Source: Acinetobacter brisouisimilis (GTDB lineage: Bacteria > Pseudomonadota > Gammaproteobacteria > Pseudomonadales > Moraxellaceae). Taken from it: DNA of 64,000 nt. The stretch spans positions 629,596-693,595 of the forward strand of contig NZ_KB851219.1 of assembly GCF_000368265.1 (NCBI RefSeq). Direction: 5' to 3'. The translations under genes and the position numbers were made by a program. The notes under the pieces were generated by a model, which was not told where the DNA came from, ran no database searches, and saw only the letters and a program-made list of their open reading frames with translations. Shown here one piece after another: positions 36,969-47,520 of the stretch (position 1 is its first letter; each line of letters opens with the position of its first letter).

Positions 36969-38390
36969 ATGCAACCCTTTGTTTTATATAACTCTGAGCA
37001 ACGTAAAAAAGTTGAATTTGTACCCCGTAAAACAGGGCATATCGACATGTATGTTTGCGGTATGACCGTCTATGACTATTGTCATATTGGGCATGCTCGA
37101 GTCATGGTTGCATTTGATTACATTATTCGTTTTTTACGTAGTCAGGGTTGGAATGTCAAATACGTGCGCAATATCACCGATATTGACGACAAGATTATTA
37201 AACGTGCCAATGAAAATGGCGAAAGCATCACCGCACTGACCGATCGTTTTATTCAGGCCATGAATGAAGATGCTGAAAATCTGGGCTGTTTGCATCCAGA
37301 CGAAGCGCCACGTGCGACTGAGTATATCGACCAGATGCAAAGCATGATTGGCAATTTGGTTGAAAAAGGTGCAGCGTATCCTGCAAGCAATGGCGACGTA
37401 TATTTTCAGGTTGAAAAATTTTCCAAATATGGTCGCTTGTCGGGTCGTAAACTGGATGACATGCAAGCGGGCGCTTCAGATCGTGTCGATGTCGAAGTTG
37501 AGAAAAAGCACCCATTTGACTTTGTACTTTGGAAACATGCCAAAGCCAATGAACCTGCTTGGGCTTCACCTTGGGGACAGGGTCGTCCAGGCTGGCATAT
37601 TGAATGTTCAGCGATGTCAACCTGCTGCTTGGGCAACCATTTTGACATTCACGGTGGCGGTTCGGACTTGATGTTCCCGCACCATGAAAATGAAATTGCA
37701 CAAAGTGAAGCTTCAACAGGCGAACAGTATGTCAACTACTGGATGCATGTCGGTTTTATTAATGTTGATGGCGAGAAAATGTCGAAGTCTTTGGGCAACT
37801 TCTTTACCATTCGTGATGTGATGGACAAATTCCATCCTGAAGTGATCCGTTACTTTATTGTGTCTTCACATTACCGCAGCCCAGTCAATTTCTCGGATGT
37901 GGCATTAAAAGAAGCGAAAACTACGCTAACCCGTTTCTATCATTCATTTAAAGCCTATCAACAAGTCTATGGCGAAAAGACCGTTGAAACTTTAGATCAT
38001 GAGTTGGTTGAACGTTTTAATAGTGCAATGCGTGATGATTTCAATACGGCTGAAGCCATTGCTGTGCTGTTTGAAGTTAACAAAGAACTCAACCGTGCAG
38101 TGAAAGAAGAAAATGCAGAACAGGCAGCCGTGTATTATTCAACACTGCGTCATCTGACCAATATTTTAGGTTTGGTACAGCACAATGTTGAAGACTTCTT
38201 AAAGTCAGATATTGGACAGGACGCTTTGGGCTTGTCTGAAGAACAAATCGAAGATTTGATTCAGCAACGCCAAGATGCCAAAAAAGCCAAAGATTTTGCC
38301 AAAGCTGATGGAATCCGCCAGTCATTGCTGGATCAAGGCGTAGTTTTGGAAGATACCCGTCAGGGCACTGTTTGGCGTCGTGCTGATTAA
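36969..38390 (+). CDS. cysS: Cysteinyl-tRNA synthetase
   Basis: Class I aminoacyl-tRNA synthetase of 473 residues (E. coli 461). The zinc/cysteine-binding [15 protein letters not shown] includes the HIGH motif; later zinc ligands lie in WHIECSAMS and [11 protein letters not shown]; the KMSKS loop is [10 protein letters not shown]; a C-terminal DALR and anticodon-binding region follows. Essential housekeeping gene, transcribed alone and followed closely by a tRNA-Gly gene with its own promoter. Confidence 0.98.
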   Translation: MQPFVLYNSEQRKKVEFVPRKTGHIDMYVCGMTVYDYCHIGHARVMVAFDYIIRFLRSQGWNVKYVRNITDIDDKIIKRANENGESITALTDRFIQAMNEDAENLGCLHPDEAPRATEYIDQMQSMIGNLVEKGAAYPASNGDVYFQVEKFSKYGRLSGRKLDDMQAGASDRVDVEVEKKHPFDFVLWKHAKANEPAWASPWGQGRPGWHIECSAMSTCCLGNHFDIHGGGSDLMFPHHENEIAQSEASTGEQYVNYWMHVGFINVDGEKMSKSLGNFFTIRDVMDKFHPEVIRYFIVSSHYRSPVNFSDVALKEAKTTLTRFYHSFKAYQQVYGEKTVETLDHELVERFNSAMRDDFNTAEAIAVLFEVNKELNRAVKEENAEQAAVYYSTLRHLTNILGLVQHNVEDFLKSDIGQDALGLSEEQIEDLIQQRQDAKKAKDFAKADGIRQSLLDQGVVLEDTRQGTVWRRAD

Positions 38391-38414
38391 TTAGACACTT
38401 GGATGCCAAAAGAG

Positions 38415-38442
38415 TTGACAGCTTTTTGAAAAACTCTATAAT
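38415..38442 (+). promoter_or_regulatory. Promoter of tRNA-Gly
   Basis: Perfect -35 TTGACA (38415-38420) and perfect -10 TATAAT (38437-38442) separated by 16 bp, 11 bp before the mature tRNA 5' end. This is the strongest promoter seen in the window. Confidence 0.93.
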
Positions 38443-38453
38443 GCGTCCATATT

Positions 38454-38529
<76 letters not shown>

Positions 38530-38535
38530 AAATTT

Positions 38536-38570
38536 AAAAAAGCCTCAAGATCAAGTCTTGAGGCTTTTTT
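38536..38570. terminator. Bidirectional terminator after tRNA-Gly
   Basis: Perfect 15-bp stem (AAAAAAGCCTCAAGA / TCTTGAGGCTTTTTT) with loop TCAAG and T-runs both ways; serves tRNA-Gly and the convergent LysR gene. Confidence 0.95.
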
Positions 38571-38603
38571 TATTGGGTAAAAAATGAGAGAAGATTTTTC
38601 TAT

Positions 38604-39584
38604 CTATGTTGCTGCTGTGTCAGATTGCATGGCACAGGTTGTATTTTTATTCTGATAAATTTGTGTTTCATGTTCCAGCCATTCAATAAATTTTAAAATC
38701 AGCACACTGTTTTGCTGCTCCGAATAAACAAAATAATAGGAACGTGAACCCATTAGTTTCAACTTGGAGGCAATCACCAAGTCACCGTTATTCAATTCTT
38801 TTTCAAGTAGCATTTGTGGAATCAGTGCAACCCCCATGTGATGGGTAGCTGCAACGGCAAGCATGGAAAACAGTTCGTGTCGCTGACCATCTGTCGCATA
38901 CGGGTGATCATAGCCTGCGGTATGAAACCATTCTTTCCAGATATAAGGTCGTGTGGTCTGTTGTAGAAGTGGTAGTCGGCTAAGCTGTTCGGCACTTAAA
39001 TCAATCTGTTGAGTCTGTTCAAGCTGGACTCCTGGGCAATATTTTTGAATGAGCTGTTTCGAACACACGGGAACCACATCTTCTTGCATTAGAAACTGCA
39101 CTTTTGCACCTGCCCAGTTTTCGACCTGAGCAGGTGTACCTGCATAAATTGCCGCATCGAAAATATGTTCGCTAAACAAAAAGGGTTTGGTACTGGTTTC
39201 AAGGTGGACAGTAATTTCAGGATAGATCTGATTGAAACGATATAGTCGCGGTAGTAGCCAGCGTGTGGCAAAGGTGGGCACAACACCGAGTTTCAGCGTA
39301 CCACCAAGCCCTTTATGTGACATCAGATCTATAGTGCTTTGTTCAATGCTCAATAAACAAGACTTGATACTTTTAAAATATTGCTCGCCTGCCAGCGTCA
39401 ATTCAACGCCGTGACGGGTACGGTGAAACAAGGCAAGGTTTAGAAATTCTTCTAATTGCTGGATTTGTCTGGAAACTGCACTTTGGGTAATGCACAGTTC
39501 CTGCGCCGCGTAAGTGTAACTTTTATGTTTGGCAGCAGATTCAAAGCAAATCAGTGACTGTAAAGATGGAATCATCCGACGCAT
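38604..39584 (-). CDS. LysR-family regulator, probably of glutarate catabolism (GcdR-like)
   Basis: 326-residue LysR regulator of the GcvA-like subgroup. The N-terminal winged helix-turn-helix (about 5-65) contains SYTYAAQELCITQSAVSRQI and LFHRTRHGVELTLAGEQY; the rest is a periplasmic-binding-protein-like effector domain. It is divergent from gcdH with a 519-bp spacer, the arrangement in which GcdR activates glutaryl-CoA dehydrogenase genes in response to glutarate. That role is inferred from position. ATG 39575 is an alternative start three codons in. Confidence 0.85.
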   Translation of the reverse strand: MRRMIPSLQSLICFESAAKHKSYTYAAQELCITQSAVSRQIQQLEEFLNLALFHRTRHGVELTLAGEQYFKSIKSCLLSIEQSTIDLMSHKGLGGTLKLGVVPTFATRWLLPRLYRFNQIYPEITVHLETSTKPFLFSEHIFDAAIYAGTPAQVENWAGAKVQFLMQEDVVPVCSKQLIQKYCPGVQLEQTQQIDLSAEQLSRLPLLQQTTRPYIWKEWFHTAGYDHPYATDGQRHELFSMLAVAATHHMGVALIPQMLLEKELNNGDLVIASKLKLMGSRSYYFVYSEQQNSVLILKFIEWLEHETQIYQNKNTTCAMQSDTAAT

Positions 39585-40103
39585 ATCACGATCCTTGTCA
39601 TATCGGTGGATTTTTAGATTGAGGTATTTAGAAATAACATAGATTAGTGTTAAAAATAAAATCTTCCTTCTATAAAAATAGAAAAATTACTGGATTTAAA
39701 TGCTCTTTTTTTTAAATCAATTGAATCCTATAAGTCGTGTTTAAAAAATTAGATATACGAAAATCTTATTTGTAAATTTTGAGCTAAAATATTTTTAATA
39801 TCATGTTTTAAATAGTTTTTTATAAAAATGATCTTGAGCGAGTTTTGCAGAGAGTATCCTCACAATATATTTTGAGTGTGCAAGTAGGTTGTTTTTACAT
39901 GGCTGTGCCACTCATCCTGAAATGTGAGTCAAAACGAGAAGGCTTCATCATCACATTCATGCTTTGAGTAAGCATTTTCATTGAGCTTAGATTCGCTAAG
40001 ATATGCGTAAACCGCATGACTGTATGAGAAATAATCGTTTGCCGCCTAAGCTAACTGATCGTAGCATGAAGGAAAAGATAAACCAGAAAAGGCTAGGGAA
40101 GCG
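39585..40103. other. Divergent LysR/gcdH control region
   Basis: 519 bp with no supported gene, the longest spacer in the window. The half next to the LysR gene is very AT-rich. AGAT-N8-ATCT at 39751-39766 (with a T-N11-A core inside) is a possible LysR-type site, about 340 bp from gcdH. The last 200 bp before gcdH are less AT-rich and may be a long leader. SD-like AGGGAAGC precedes ATG 40104. Confidence 0.4.
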
Positions 40104-41330
40104 ATGAATCAAATGGTCGAGAAAACAAAAAAACCTGCACGTGTTCAATTTAACTGGGAAGATCCATTTTTACTGGAGCAACAACTAGCTGAAGAAGAAC
40201 GCATGATTCGTGATGCAGCAGCAGCGTACTGTCAGGATAAACTCATGCCACGTGTGCTGGAACAATTCCGTCATGAAACCACCGATCCGTGTATTTTTCG
40301 TGAAATGGGCGAGTTGGGTCTGCTTGGGCCGACCATTCCTGAACAATATGGCGGTGCAGGGCTTAATTATGTCAGTTATGGTCTGATTGCCCGTGAAATC
40401 GAGCGCGTTGATTCGGGTTACCGCTCTATGGCAAGCGTGCAAAGTTCTTTGGTGATGGTGCCGATTAACGAATTTGGAACTGAGCAGCAAAAACAGAAAT
40501 ATCTGCCGAAACTGGCGACAGGCGAATACATTGGCTGTTTTGGCTTAACCGAACCAGATCACGGTTCAGACCCCGCAGGCATGTTGGCGCGTGCCAAAAA
40601 AGTGGCTGGTGGTTATCGCCTTACAGGCTCAAAAATGTGGATTACCAATAGCCCGATTGCCGATGTATTTGTGGTTTGGGCAAAAGAAGTGTCGGCAGAA
40701 GGTCATGTTGGTGATATTCGCGGTTTTATTCTGGAAAAAGGCTGGGAGGGACTATCTGCTCCTGCAATTCACGGCAAGGTTGGTTTGCGTGCTTCGATTA
40801 CAGGGGAAATTGTCATGGATGGCGTATTTGTTCCTGAAGAAAATGCCTTTCCTGAAGTGCGTGGTTTAAAAGGCCCATTTACCTGTTTGAATAGTGCGCG
40901 TTACGGCATTGCCTGGGGTGCGATGGGTGCCGCAGAATTTTGCTGGCATACCGCACGTCAATACACTTTAGACCGCCAGCAGTTTGGTCGTCCTTTAGCC
41001 GCCAATCAGCTGATTCAGAAAAAACTGGCTGATATGCAAACCGAAATCGCACTCGGCTTACAGATTGCCTTGCGTTTTGGACGCATGAAAGATGAAGGTC
41101 TTGCCGCAGTAGAAGGTACATCCTTAATTAAACGCAATAACTGTGGTAAGGCACTGGACATTGCCCGTTTAGCCCGCGACATGCTGGGTGGTAACGGGAT
41201 TAGTGATGAATTTGGTATTGCCCGTCATTTGGTCAATCTGGAAGTTGTGAATACTTATGAAGGTACACATGACATTCATGCCTTGATTTTGGGGCGTGCA
41301 CAAACAGGCATCGCTGCATTTGCCAACTAG
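40104..41330 (+). CDS. gcdH: Glutaryl-CoA dehydrogenase
   Basis: Acyl-CoA dehydrogenase family flavoenzyme of 408 residues that oxidises and decarboxylates glutaryl-CoA to crotonyl-CoA. Diagnostic stretches are [34 protein letters not shown] (FAD/substrate binding; the TEPDHGSDP form is characteristic of GcdH), [18 protein letters not shown] and the catalytic Glu in [17 protein letters not shown]. It heads a likely glutarate operon with the MFS carrier and CoA-transferase downstream, though a 228-bp spacer separates it from the carrier. Confidence 0.95.
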   Translation: MNQMVEKTKKPARVQFNWEDPFLLEQQLAEEERMIRDAAAAYCQDKLMPRVLEQFRHETTDPCIFREMGELGLLGPTIPEQYGGAGLNYVSYGLIAREIERVDSGYRSMASVQSSLVMVPINEFGTEQQKQKYLPKLATGEYIGCFGLTEPDHGSDPAGMLARAKKVAGGYRLTGSKMWITNSPIADVFVVWAKEVSAEGHVGDIRGFILEKGWEGLSAPAIHGKVGLRASITGEIVMDGVFVPEENAFPEVRGLKGPFTCLNSARYGIAWGAMGAAEFCWHTARQYTLDRQQFGRPLAANQLIQKKLADMQTEIALGLQIALRFGRMKDEGLAAVEGTSLIKRNNCGKALDIARLARDMLGGNGISDEFGIARHLVNLEVVNTYEGTHDIHALILGRAQTGIAAFAN

Positions 41331-41558
41331 ATAACCCCTTTTTATTTGAAAATTCTTGGAGATGCTCGTCATGGGCATCTTGAGGAGACATTTGTTTTTA
41401 AAATCTAAACAAAGCATAGTCAGGGATTCATCACGGAGAGGCGGTATGTAGAAAGACGTTTTGCCAAGCAATAGGGACACAACAAAAACAGGCACAGCGA
41501 TTTTCACATGACCTGCAGATGAATGACCGAGACTCATTTGGGAAAATGAGGTGTCAAG

Positions 41559-42875
41559 ATGAACAATGATGTTCAAGCAGTTGTTACAGATTTACCCCGT
41601 TCGTTACCGACAAATGTTGGAACATACGAACAAATTACCTCGAATACTTGGAAATGGGCGTTGCTGTTTGCCTACTTTGCCATGGTGGTGGACGGTATCG
41701 ATATCATGTTGCTGTCCTATAGCTTAACCAGTCTAAAAACCGCATTTGGCTTATCGATCCTTCAGGCAGGTGCGCTCGGCAGTGCATCTTTGGCGGGTAT
41801 GGGGATTGGCGGCATATTGGGTGGCTGGGCATGTGATAAGTTTGGTCGGGTCAGAACGATTGCCCACTCGGTGACTTTCTTTTCCGTGGCGACCTGTTTA
41901 CTCGGTTTTACCCAAACTTTTGAGCAGTTCATGGCACTCAGGTTTATTGGTGCGTTGGGAATCGGGGCGCTATATATGGCATGCAATACCCTGATGGCAG
42001 AATATGTTCCAACCAGTTACCGCACAACTGTACTGGGCACTTTACAGACAGGGCAAACCGTAGGATATATCGTTGCAACGATTTTGGCAGGGGCAATTAT
42101 TCCTGACTATGGTTGGCGTGTTTTGTTTTTCATTACGGTTATTCCTGCCGCGATCAATATTTTTCTACGACGTTTTGTTCCTGAACCGAAGTCATGGCAA
42201 TTGACTAAAATCCAGTCATTAAGTGTTGAAAAAGCAGTCACAAAAATAGATGCACCACAAAGCAGTAATCGCAGTATTTATCAGCAGATTTTTACCAATT
42301 TAAAACACCGAAAAATGTTCCTGCTCTGGATGACCACCGCCTTTTTTCTACAGTTCGGTTATTACGGTATCAATAACTGGATGCCGAGTTATCTGGAAAC
42401 CGAATTGCATATGAACTTTAAATCCTTGACCAGTTATATGGTGGGTTCATATACCGCGATGATTCTTGGAAAAATTTTGGCAGGTTACCTTGCCGATAAG
42501 TTCAATCGCCGTGCAGTGTTTGTCTTTGGAACCTTAGCCAGTGCCATTTTTCTGCCTGTGATTATCTTCTTCAATACGCCAGATAACATTTTATATTTGC
42601 TGATTACCTTTGGCTTTCTGTATGGCATTCCATACGGAGTCAACGCAACCTATATGGCGGAGTCTTTCTCGACCGATGTACGTGGAACAGCAATTGGTGG
42701 TGCTTACAATATTGGGCGTGTCGGCGCAGCCATCGCACCTGCAACCATCGGCTTTTTGGCGTCGGGCGGCACATTTGCCAGCGCGTTTATTGTCATGGGG
42801 GCTGCATATTTTATCGCAGGGGTTTTACCTGGAATTTTTATCCGTGATCGCCAGTACGATCCGCAAAAATCATAA
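41559..42875 (+). CDS. MFS transporter, aromatic acid/dicarboxylate symporter type
   Basis: 438-residue major facilitator with 12 predicted spans, of the AAHS (aromatic acid:H+ symporter) branch. The first cytoplasmic loop motif GGWACDKFGRVRTI and its counterpart GYLADKFNRRAVFVFG in the second half are present. Located between gcdH and a CoA-transferase gene, it is a good candidate for glutarate uptake, although the family is better known for benzoate-type acids. It is 12 to 60 bp from the next gene depending on the start chosen there. SD-like GAGGTGTC precedes ATG. Confidence 0.87.
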   Translation: MNNDVQAVVTDLPRSLPTNVGTYEQITSNTWKWALLFAYFAMVVDGIDIMLLSYSLTSLKTAFGLSILQAGALGSASLAGMGIGGILGGWACDKFGRVRTIAHSVTFFSVATCLLGFTQTFEQFMALRFIGALGIGALYMACNTLMAEYVPTSYRTTVLGTLQTGQTVGYIVATILAGAIIPDYGWRVLFFITVIPAAINIFLRRFVPEPKSWQLTKIQSLSVEKAVTKIDAPQSSNRSIYQQIFTNLKHRKMFLLWMTTAFFLQFGYYGINNWMPSYLETELHMNFKSLTSYMVGSYTAMILGKILAGYLADKFNRRAVFVFGTLASAIFLPVIIFFNTPDNILYLLITFGFLYGIPYGVNATYMAESFSTDVRGTAIGGAYNIGRVGAAIAPATIGFLASGGTFASAFIVMGAAYFIAGVLPGIFIRDRQYDPQKS

Positions 42876-42935
42876 GAACTGTAAAAGATGGCATCAAAAA
42901 ACGGATGCCATCTCTATCATGAAAAGGATGAGTGT

Positions 42936-44177
42936 ATGGGTGCATTAACAGGGTTACGTGTGCTGGATTTAAGTCGGGTGCTGGCTGGCCCTTGGTGTGG
43001 TCAGATTCTGGCAGATTTGGGTGCAGAAGTGATCAAGATTGAACGTCCCAAACTTGGGGATGATACTCGTATGTGGGGACCACCGTGGATGCTCGATGAA
43101 CAGGGGGATGCTACTCGAGAAGCGGGCTATTATCAGTCGGCAAACCGCAATAAATATTCGGTGGCAGTTGATATTGCTTCACAGGAAGGGCAATTGCTGA
43201 TTCAGGATATGGTTAAAGATGCCGATGTACTGATTGAAAACTATAAGGCAGGCTCTTTAGCCAAATATGGTTTGGACTATGCCAGCCTCAGCAAGATCAA
43301 CCCTCGACTGGTGTATTGTTCGATTACAGGTTTTGGACAGACAGGGCCGCGTGCGGCAGAACCTGGGTATGACTTTATTATTCAGGGTATGGCAGGGCTG
43401 ATGAGTATTACGGGTGAGCCAGAAAACGTACCGCAAAAAGTCGGGGTTGCAGTGACCGATTTGCAAACGGGGCTGTATGCCACCATTGCGATACAGGCAG
43501 CGCTATGGTCACGTTTAAGTACAGGCAAAGGGCAACATATTGATCTGTCACTGCTCGATGTGCAGGTTGCAGGCTTGGCCAATCAGGGCATGAACTATCT
43601 GCTGACTGAAAAATCGCCTGTACGCATGGGCAATACTCACCCTAATATTGTGCCGTATCAAACGTTTAAGGCAAAAGATAAAGACTTTATTATCGCCTGT
43701 GGTAACGATAAACAGTTTAAAGATCTGTGTATGGCGATTCAGCGACCAGACCTTTGGGAGCATCTTGATTTTCGCTCAAATCAGGATCGGGTTAAACATC
43801 GGCATGCCTTGATTCAGCAATTACAGCAGCACTTTTTAACTCAAAATGCTCAGTTTTGGGTGGACTGTATCCATGCAAAACAAGTGCCTGTAGGTATGAT
43901 TAATTCCATCGAAGAAGCTTTGCAGGAGCCACAGATTCAGGCTCGTAACATGCTGGTGAATGTGCCACATCCGCAAAATTCGGATTTTAAAATGATTGCA
44001 TCGCCAATTAAATTGTCAGGTACACCCATTGAATACCGTCAAGCACCACCTCGTTTAGGGGAGCATACTTGGTCTGTACTCAAGCAATATCGCAGTGAAA
44101 GCGAATTGCGACAGCTCAAAGCGACAGGGGTGATTGAGGCATTTGCTGGGCAGGGTGATGTTGTCAGTGTGGAATAA
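42936..44177 (+). CDS. Class III CoA-transferase, probable glutarate CoA-transferase
   Basis: CaiB/BaiF family CoA-transferase of 413 residues. ATG 42936 with AAGGA upstream is chosen; the frame is open to 42888, but that part is not family-like. Conserved elements: GLRVLDLSRVLAGPWCGQILADLGAEVIKIE, NRNKYSVAVD, SITGFGQTGP and the catalytic Asp in LSLLDVQVAG. With gcdH and a carrier in the same block it most likely activates glutarate to glutaryl-CoA using succinyl-CoA (as in human SUGCT), completing a glutarate uptake-activation-oxidation route. Confidence 0.87.
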   Translation: MGALTGLRVLDLSRVLAGPWCGQILADLGAEVIKIERPKLGDDTRMWGPPWMLDEQGDATREAGYYQSANRNKYSVAVDIASQEGQLLIQDMVKDADVLIENYKAGSLAKYGLDYASLSKINPRLVYCSITGFGQTGPRAAEPGYDFIIQGMAGLMSITGEPENVPQKVGVAVTDLQTGLYATIAIQAALWSRLSTGKGQHIDLSLLDVQVAGLANQGMNYLLTEKSPVRMGNTHPNIVPYQTFKAKDKDFIIACGNDKQFKDLCMAIQRPDLWEHLDFRSNQDRVKHRHALIQQLQQHFLTQNAQFWVDCIHAKQVPVGMINSIEEALQEPQIQARNMLVNVPHPQNSDFKMIASPIKLSGTPIEYRQAPPRLGEHTWSVLKQYRSESELRQLKATGVIEAFAGQGDVVSVE

Positions 44178-44195
44178 GAGAGGAAAGAAGTCTAT

Positions 44196-44229
44196 AGACA
44201 GGCATTTGGTAGGGATATCATGCCTGTCT
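44196..44229. terminator. Hairpin between convergent genes
   Basis: Perfect 10-bp stem AGACAGGCAT/ATGCCTGTCT with a 14-nt loop between the CoA-transferase gene and the convergent XRE-cupin gene. No long T-run on either strand, so termination is probable by position but not proven. Confidence 0.55.
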
Positions 44230-44240
44230 GTGATCTAAAA

Positions 44241-44837
44241 TTATTCTTGTGGCTGTGTGTAGTTCATCACAGACAGTAAGCGAATTGGCACCTGAATCAG
44301 CTTTTCTGGGCCGTGTGGAATTTCACCTTCTAAGGTCAAACAGTCACCTGGTTGCATATGAAACACTTCATGCCCGTGACGATACAATAATTCACCTTCT
44401 ACTAAATACAACATTTCCGTACCTGGATGGGCAAAAGTCGGGAACTCTTCGCTGGCATCATCCATGCTGACCAGATACGCCTCAAAGTTTTTACGTGGAC
44501 CACGTGAATGGGTGATTAAACGATAAGTATGTCCTTTTTCTGTGCCACGGCGCACTACTTCCATACCATCGCCTGATTTGACTAGCATGGCGTGACTTTC
44601 TTGCTGGTCGTACTGGCTAAATAACGTTGACATCGGAATGCCCAACACTTCACACAGGCGGCTCAGGGTTTCTAAACTGGTCGAGACTTGAGCATTTTCA
44701 ATCTTGCTGAGCATGCCCTGACTGATTCCTGCGATTTGTGCTACTTCAGATAATTTCAAACCTTGTTCTTGACGATGGCGTTTGATTTGAATGCCGATAT
44801 ATTGTTCGAGTTTTAAACTATTTTTACTTTGTCTCAT
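44241..44837 (-). CDS. XRE-family regulator with C-terminal cupin
   Basis: 198-residue regulator of the PuuR/SutR layout: a Cro/C1-type helix-turn-helix (about 12-68, LKLSEVAQIAGISQGMLSKIE) joined to a small cupin domain (about 110-190, FAHPGTEMLYLVEGELLYRHG and MQPGDCLTLEGEIPHGPE). Such cupins bind small ligands such as polyamines or amino acids. It is divergent from glnT across about 294 bp, so it probably regulates the glnT-glxBCD operon. Confidence 0.9.
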   Translation of the reverse strand: MRQSKNSLKLEQYIGIQIKRHRQEQGLKLSEVAQIAGISQGMLSKIENAQVSTSLETLSRLCEVLGIPMSTLFSQYDQQESHAMLVKSGDGMEVVRRGTEKGHTYRLITHSRGPRKNFEAYLVSMDDASEEFPTFAHPGTEMLYLVEGELLYRHGHEVFHMQPGDCLTLEGEIPHGPEKLIQVPIRLLSVMNYTQPQE

Positions 44838-45131
44838 TCTGGTTCATTCCTGCACTATTTCGATACCAATATTGCCTTCTAGTTTACTGCAAAGCGCAAA
44901 CGAACTTTGTCAAAACATAAAATTCCTATTGAGAAATATATATTCTTGTTGGAAATATAGTCGATTTTTACCAATAAATCACAATTTTTTTTAATGGCGG
45001 CAAAGTTGGCAAGGGATTTGCTTTCTTATTAGGAAAGAAAATTTCTTGAATGGAATTTTTAAAACCATGTAAGCACAGAAAGATGCATTTTCTGCACCAC
45101 ATTTAGTTTTTGTCATATGGGAGTATGCCAA

Positions 45132-46523
45132 ATGTTGCAGCAAGCCGTAACGGAGATGTTTGATCAACATCAACTCACCAAAAAACCGATGTATCGTCCA
45201 GAGGTTCAACAGGTGATTGATCAGTACCAATTAAAATATGTATTGGCACAGTTTGTCGATATTCATGGTGCTGCAAAAACCAAATCTGTACCTATTTCTG
45301 GACTAAAGGCAATCGAGAAAGATGGCGTTGGTTTCGCAGGTTTTGCCATCTCGGGCATGGGGATGCAGCCTCATGGTCCAGATTTCATGGTGAAAGGCGA
45401 TTTGTCGAGCTTAACGCCAGTACCTTGGCAACCTGGTTATGGTCGTGTGGTCTGTGAAGGTCATGTCAACGGTCAGCCACATCCTTACGATTCGCGCTAT
45501 GTGCTCCGTAAACAAGTTGAGCGTTTAAGTGCCAAAGGCTGGACGCTCAATACAGGTTTAGAGCCAGAGTTTAGCCTGTTTCGCCGTGCGGAAGATGGTT
45601 CACTGAAAATGGTCGATGACTCTGACAACCTCGACAAACCTTGCTATGACTATAAAGGCTTATCACGTTCACGCGAGTTTTTAGAACGTTTAACCGAAGC
45701 CTTGATTCCTGTCGGTTTCGACATTTACCAGATTGACCATGAAGATGCCAACGGTCAGTTTGAAATTAACTATACCTACAGCGATGCCATGAATTCGGCA
45801 GACATGTTTACTTTCTTCCGTATGGCGGCTGGTGAAATTGCCAATGATTTGGGCATGATCTGTTCGTTCATGCCAAAACCTGATCCAAAACGTGCGGGTA
45901 ATGGCATGCATTTCCATCTGTCCATCGGCAGTGAAGAATCCAGCAACCTATTCCATGACCCAAGTGACCCAAGCGGTATGGGCTTATCCAAAATGGCTTA
46001 TCACTTTATCGCAGGTTTACTTGAACATGGCCCAGCACTCTGTGCTTTCTGTGCACCAACCGTGAACTCTTATAAACGCCTTGTGGTGGGTCGTTCATTG
46101 TCTGGTTCGACATGGGCACCTGCATTTATTGCCTATGGTTCCAACAATCGTTCAGCCATGGTGCGTATTCCTTATGGTCGTATTGAACTACGCCTTCCAG
46201 ATGCAGGTTGTAATCCTTACTTGGTGTCAGCCGCGATTATTGCTGCGGGGCTAGATGGTATTGAACGTGAACTGACTCCACCCACAGCTTGCAATGAAAA
46301 TCTGTACAGCCTAGGGCTGGAAGAGATTGCTGCACGCGGCATAGAAACTTTGCCACAGTCGCTCAAAGAAGCAGTTGAAGCACTCAAAGCCGATCCACTG
46401 TTCCGAGAAAAAATGGGTGCAGAAATCGTGGATGAGTTTATCAATCAAAAAAGCATGGAATGGGTGGAATACAGTCGGCATGTGTCTGACTGGGAAATCC
46501 AGCGTTATACCGAATTTTTCTAA
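45132..46523 (+). CDS. glnT: Glutamine synthetase family protein (GlnT type III / gamma-glutamylamide synthetase)
   Basis: 463-residue member of the glutamine synthetase superfamily. ATG 45132 is preferred because GGGAG is 8 bp upstream; an in-frame ATG at 45117 also exists. Recognisable motifs: N-terminal beta-grasp [24 protein letters not shown], the [19 protein letters not shown] metal-binding segment, [11 protein letters not shown] and the R/E region [15 protein letters not shown]. GlnT and GmaS (gamma-glutamylmethylamide synthetase) are close relatives; grouping with glxBCD suggests that ATP-dependent gamma-glutamylation of an amine is as likely as ammonia assimilation. First gene of a four-gene operon. 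Confidence 0.85.
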   Translation: MLQQAVTEMFDQHQLTKKPMYRPEVQQVIDQYQLKYVLAQFVDIHGAAKTKSVPISGLKAIEKDGVGFAGFAISGMGMQPHGPDFMVKGDLSSLTPVPWQPGYGRVVCEGHVNGQPHPYDSRYVLRKQVERLSAKGWTLNTGLEPEFSLFRRAEDGSLKMVDDSDNLDKPCYDYKGLSRSREFLERLTEALIPVGFDIYQIDHEDANGQFEINYTYSDAMNSADMFTFFRMAAGEIANDLGMICSFMPKPDPKRAGNGMHFHLSIGSEESSNLFHDPSDPSGMGLSKMAYHFIAGLLEHGPALCAFCAPTVNSYKRLVVGRSLSGSTWAPAFIAYGSNNRSAMVRIPYGRIELRLPDAGCNPYLVSAAIIAAGLDGIERELTPPTACNENLYSLGLEEIAARGIETLPQSLKEAVEALKADPLFREKMGAEIVDEFINQKSMEWVEYSRHVSDWEIQRYTEFF

Positions 46524-46567
46524 ATTTAAGATAAATCAACAGAATTGAATCTATTGGAGTAAGCATT

Positions 46568-47491
46568 ATGTGTGGCATTGTCGGACTTTACTTAAAAAAT
46601 CCTGCGCTCGAGTCTCAACTGGGCAAACTGTTTGAACCGATGCTTGAAGCCATGACTGGGCGTGGACCAGACAGCGCAGGCTTTGCAATCTATGGTGATG
46701 AAGTGCAAGACGGCTGGGTCAAACTGACCTTGCAAACTACCGATGAAAACTTTAACTGGCAAGCATTTGCAGAAAAACTGCAAGCCAAACTCGGTACAGG
46801 GTTGGACTGGTTCCAAAACGCAACGGCAGCCGTGCTTAAAGTCGAAGCAGATGAAGCGACAGTTCGTGCAGTAATCACTGAACTTGCGCCTGAACTGAAA
46901 ATCATGAGTGTTGGGCAAAGTATCGAAATTTTAAAAGGCATGGGCTTGCCTGTGGAAATTTCTGAACGCTTTGGTTTAGCTAACATGAAAGGCAGTCACA
47001 TTATCGGGCATACCCGTATGGCAACTGAAAGTGCGGTCACTATGGAAGGCAGTCATCCGTTTTCAACAGGTGCGGATTTGTGCTTGGTACACAATGGTTC
47101 ATTGTCCAACCATGCGCGTTTACGTCAGGAATTGAAACGTCAAGGCATTCATTTTGAAACTGACAATGACACTGAAGTGGCTGCGGGCTATCTCGCTTGG
47201 CGCTTACAAGAAGGCGATAACCTCGAACAAGCGCTGAATCATGCACTTGATGATTTGGATGGTTTCTTTACCTTTGCAATTGGTACACGCGATGGTTTCG
47301 CCGTAATTCGTGATCCGATTGCCTGCAAACCTGCAGTTTTGGCAGAAACTGATGACTATGTGGCAATGGCGTCTGAATATCAGGCATTGGCCTCACTACC
47401 AAACATCGACAAAGCCAAAGTCTGGGAACCAGAACCAGCAACTTTATATGTCTGGGAACGCTCAACAGCCAAGACTGGCGAAGCAGCATAA
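46568..47491 (+). CDS. glxB: Class II glutamine amidotransferase-like subunit (GlxB/MgsA)
   Basis: 307-residue Ntn-type amidotransferase subunit starting MCGIVGLYL, with Cys2 as the expected N-terminal nucleophile after Met removal. GRGPDSAGFAIYG, IIGHTRMATES, the HPF...LVHNGSLSN pair and FETDNDTEVAAGYL match glutamate-synthase glutaminase domains. In this family the large GltB protein is split into three polypeptides (MgsABC/GlxBCD); this one corresponds to the N-terminal domain. It should supply ammonia, or in N-methylglutamate synthase accept another amine donor. 44 bp after glnT. Confidence 0.88.
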   Translation: MCGIVGLYLKNPALESQLGKLFEPMLEAMTGRGPDSAGFAIYGDEVQDGWVKLTLQTTDENFNWQAFAEKLQAKLGTGLDWFQNATAAVLKVEADEATVRAVITELAPELKIMSVGQSIEILKGMGLPVEISERFGLANMKGSHIIGHTRMATESAVTMEGSHPFSTGADLCLVHNGSLSNHARLRQELKRQGIHFETDNDTEVAAGYLAWRLQEGDNLEQALNHALDDLDGFFTFAIGTRDGFAVIRDPIACKPAVLAETDDYVAMASEYQALASLPNIDKAKVWEPEPATLYVWERSTAKTGEAA

Positions 47492-47520
47492 AGACCAAAA
47501 CAATTAGAGGAATCAACACG

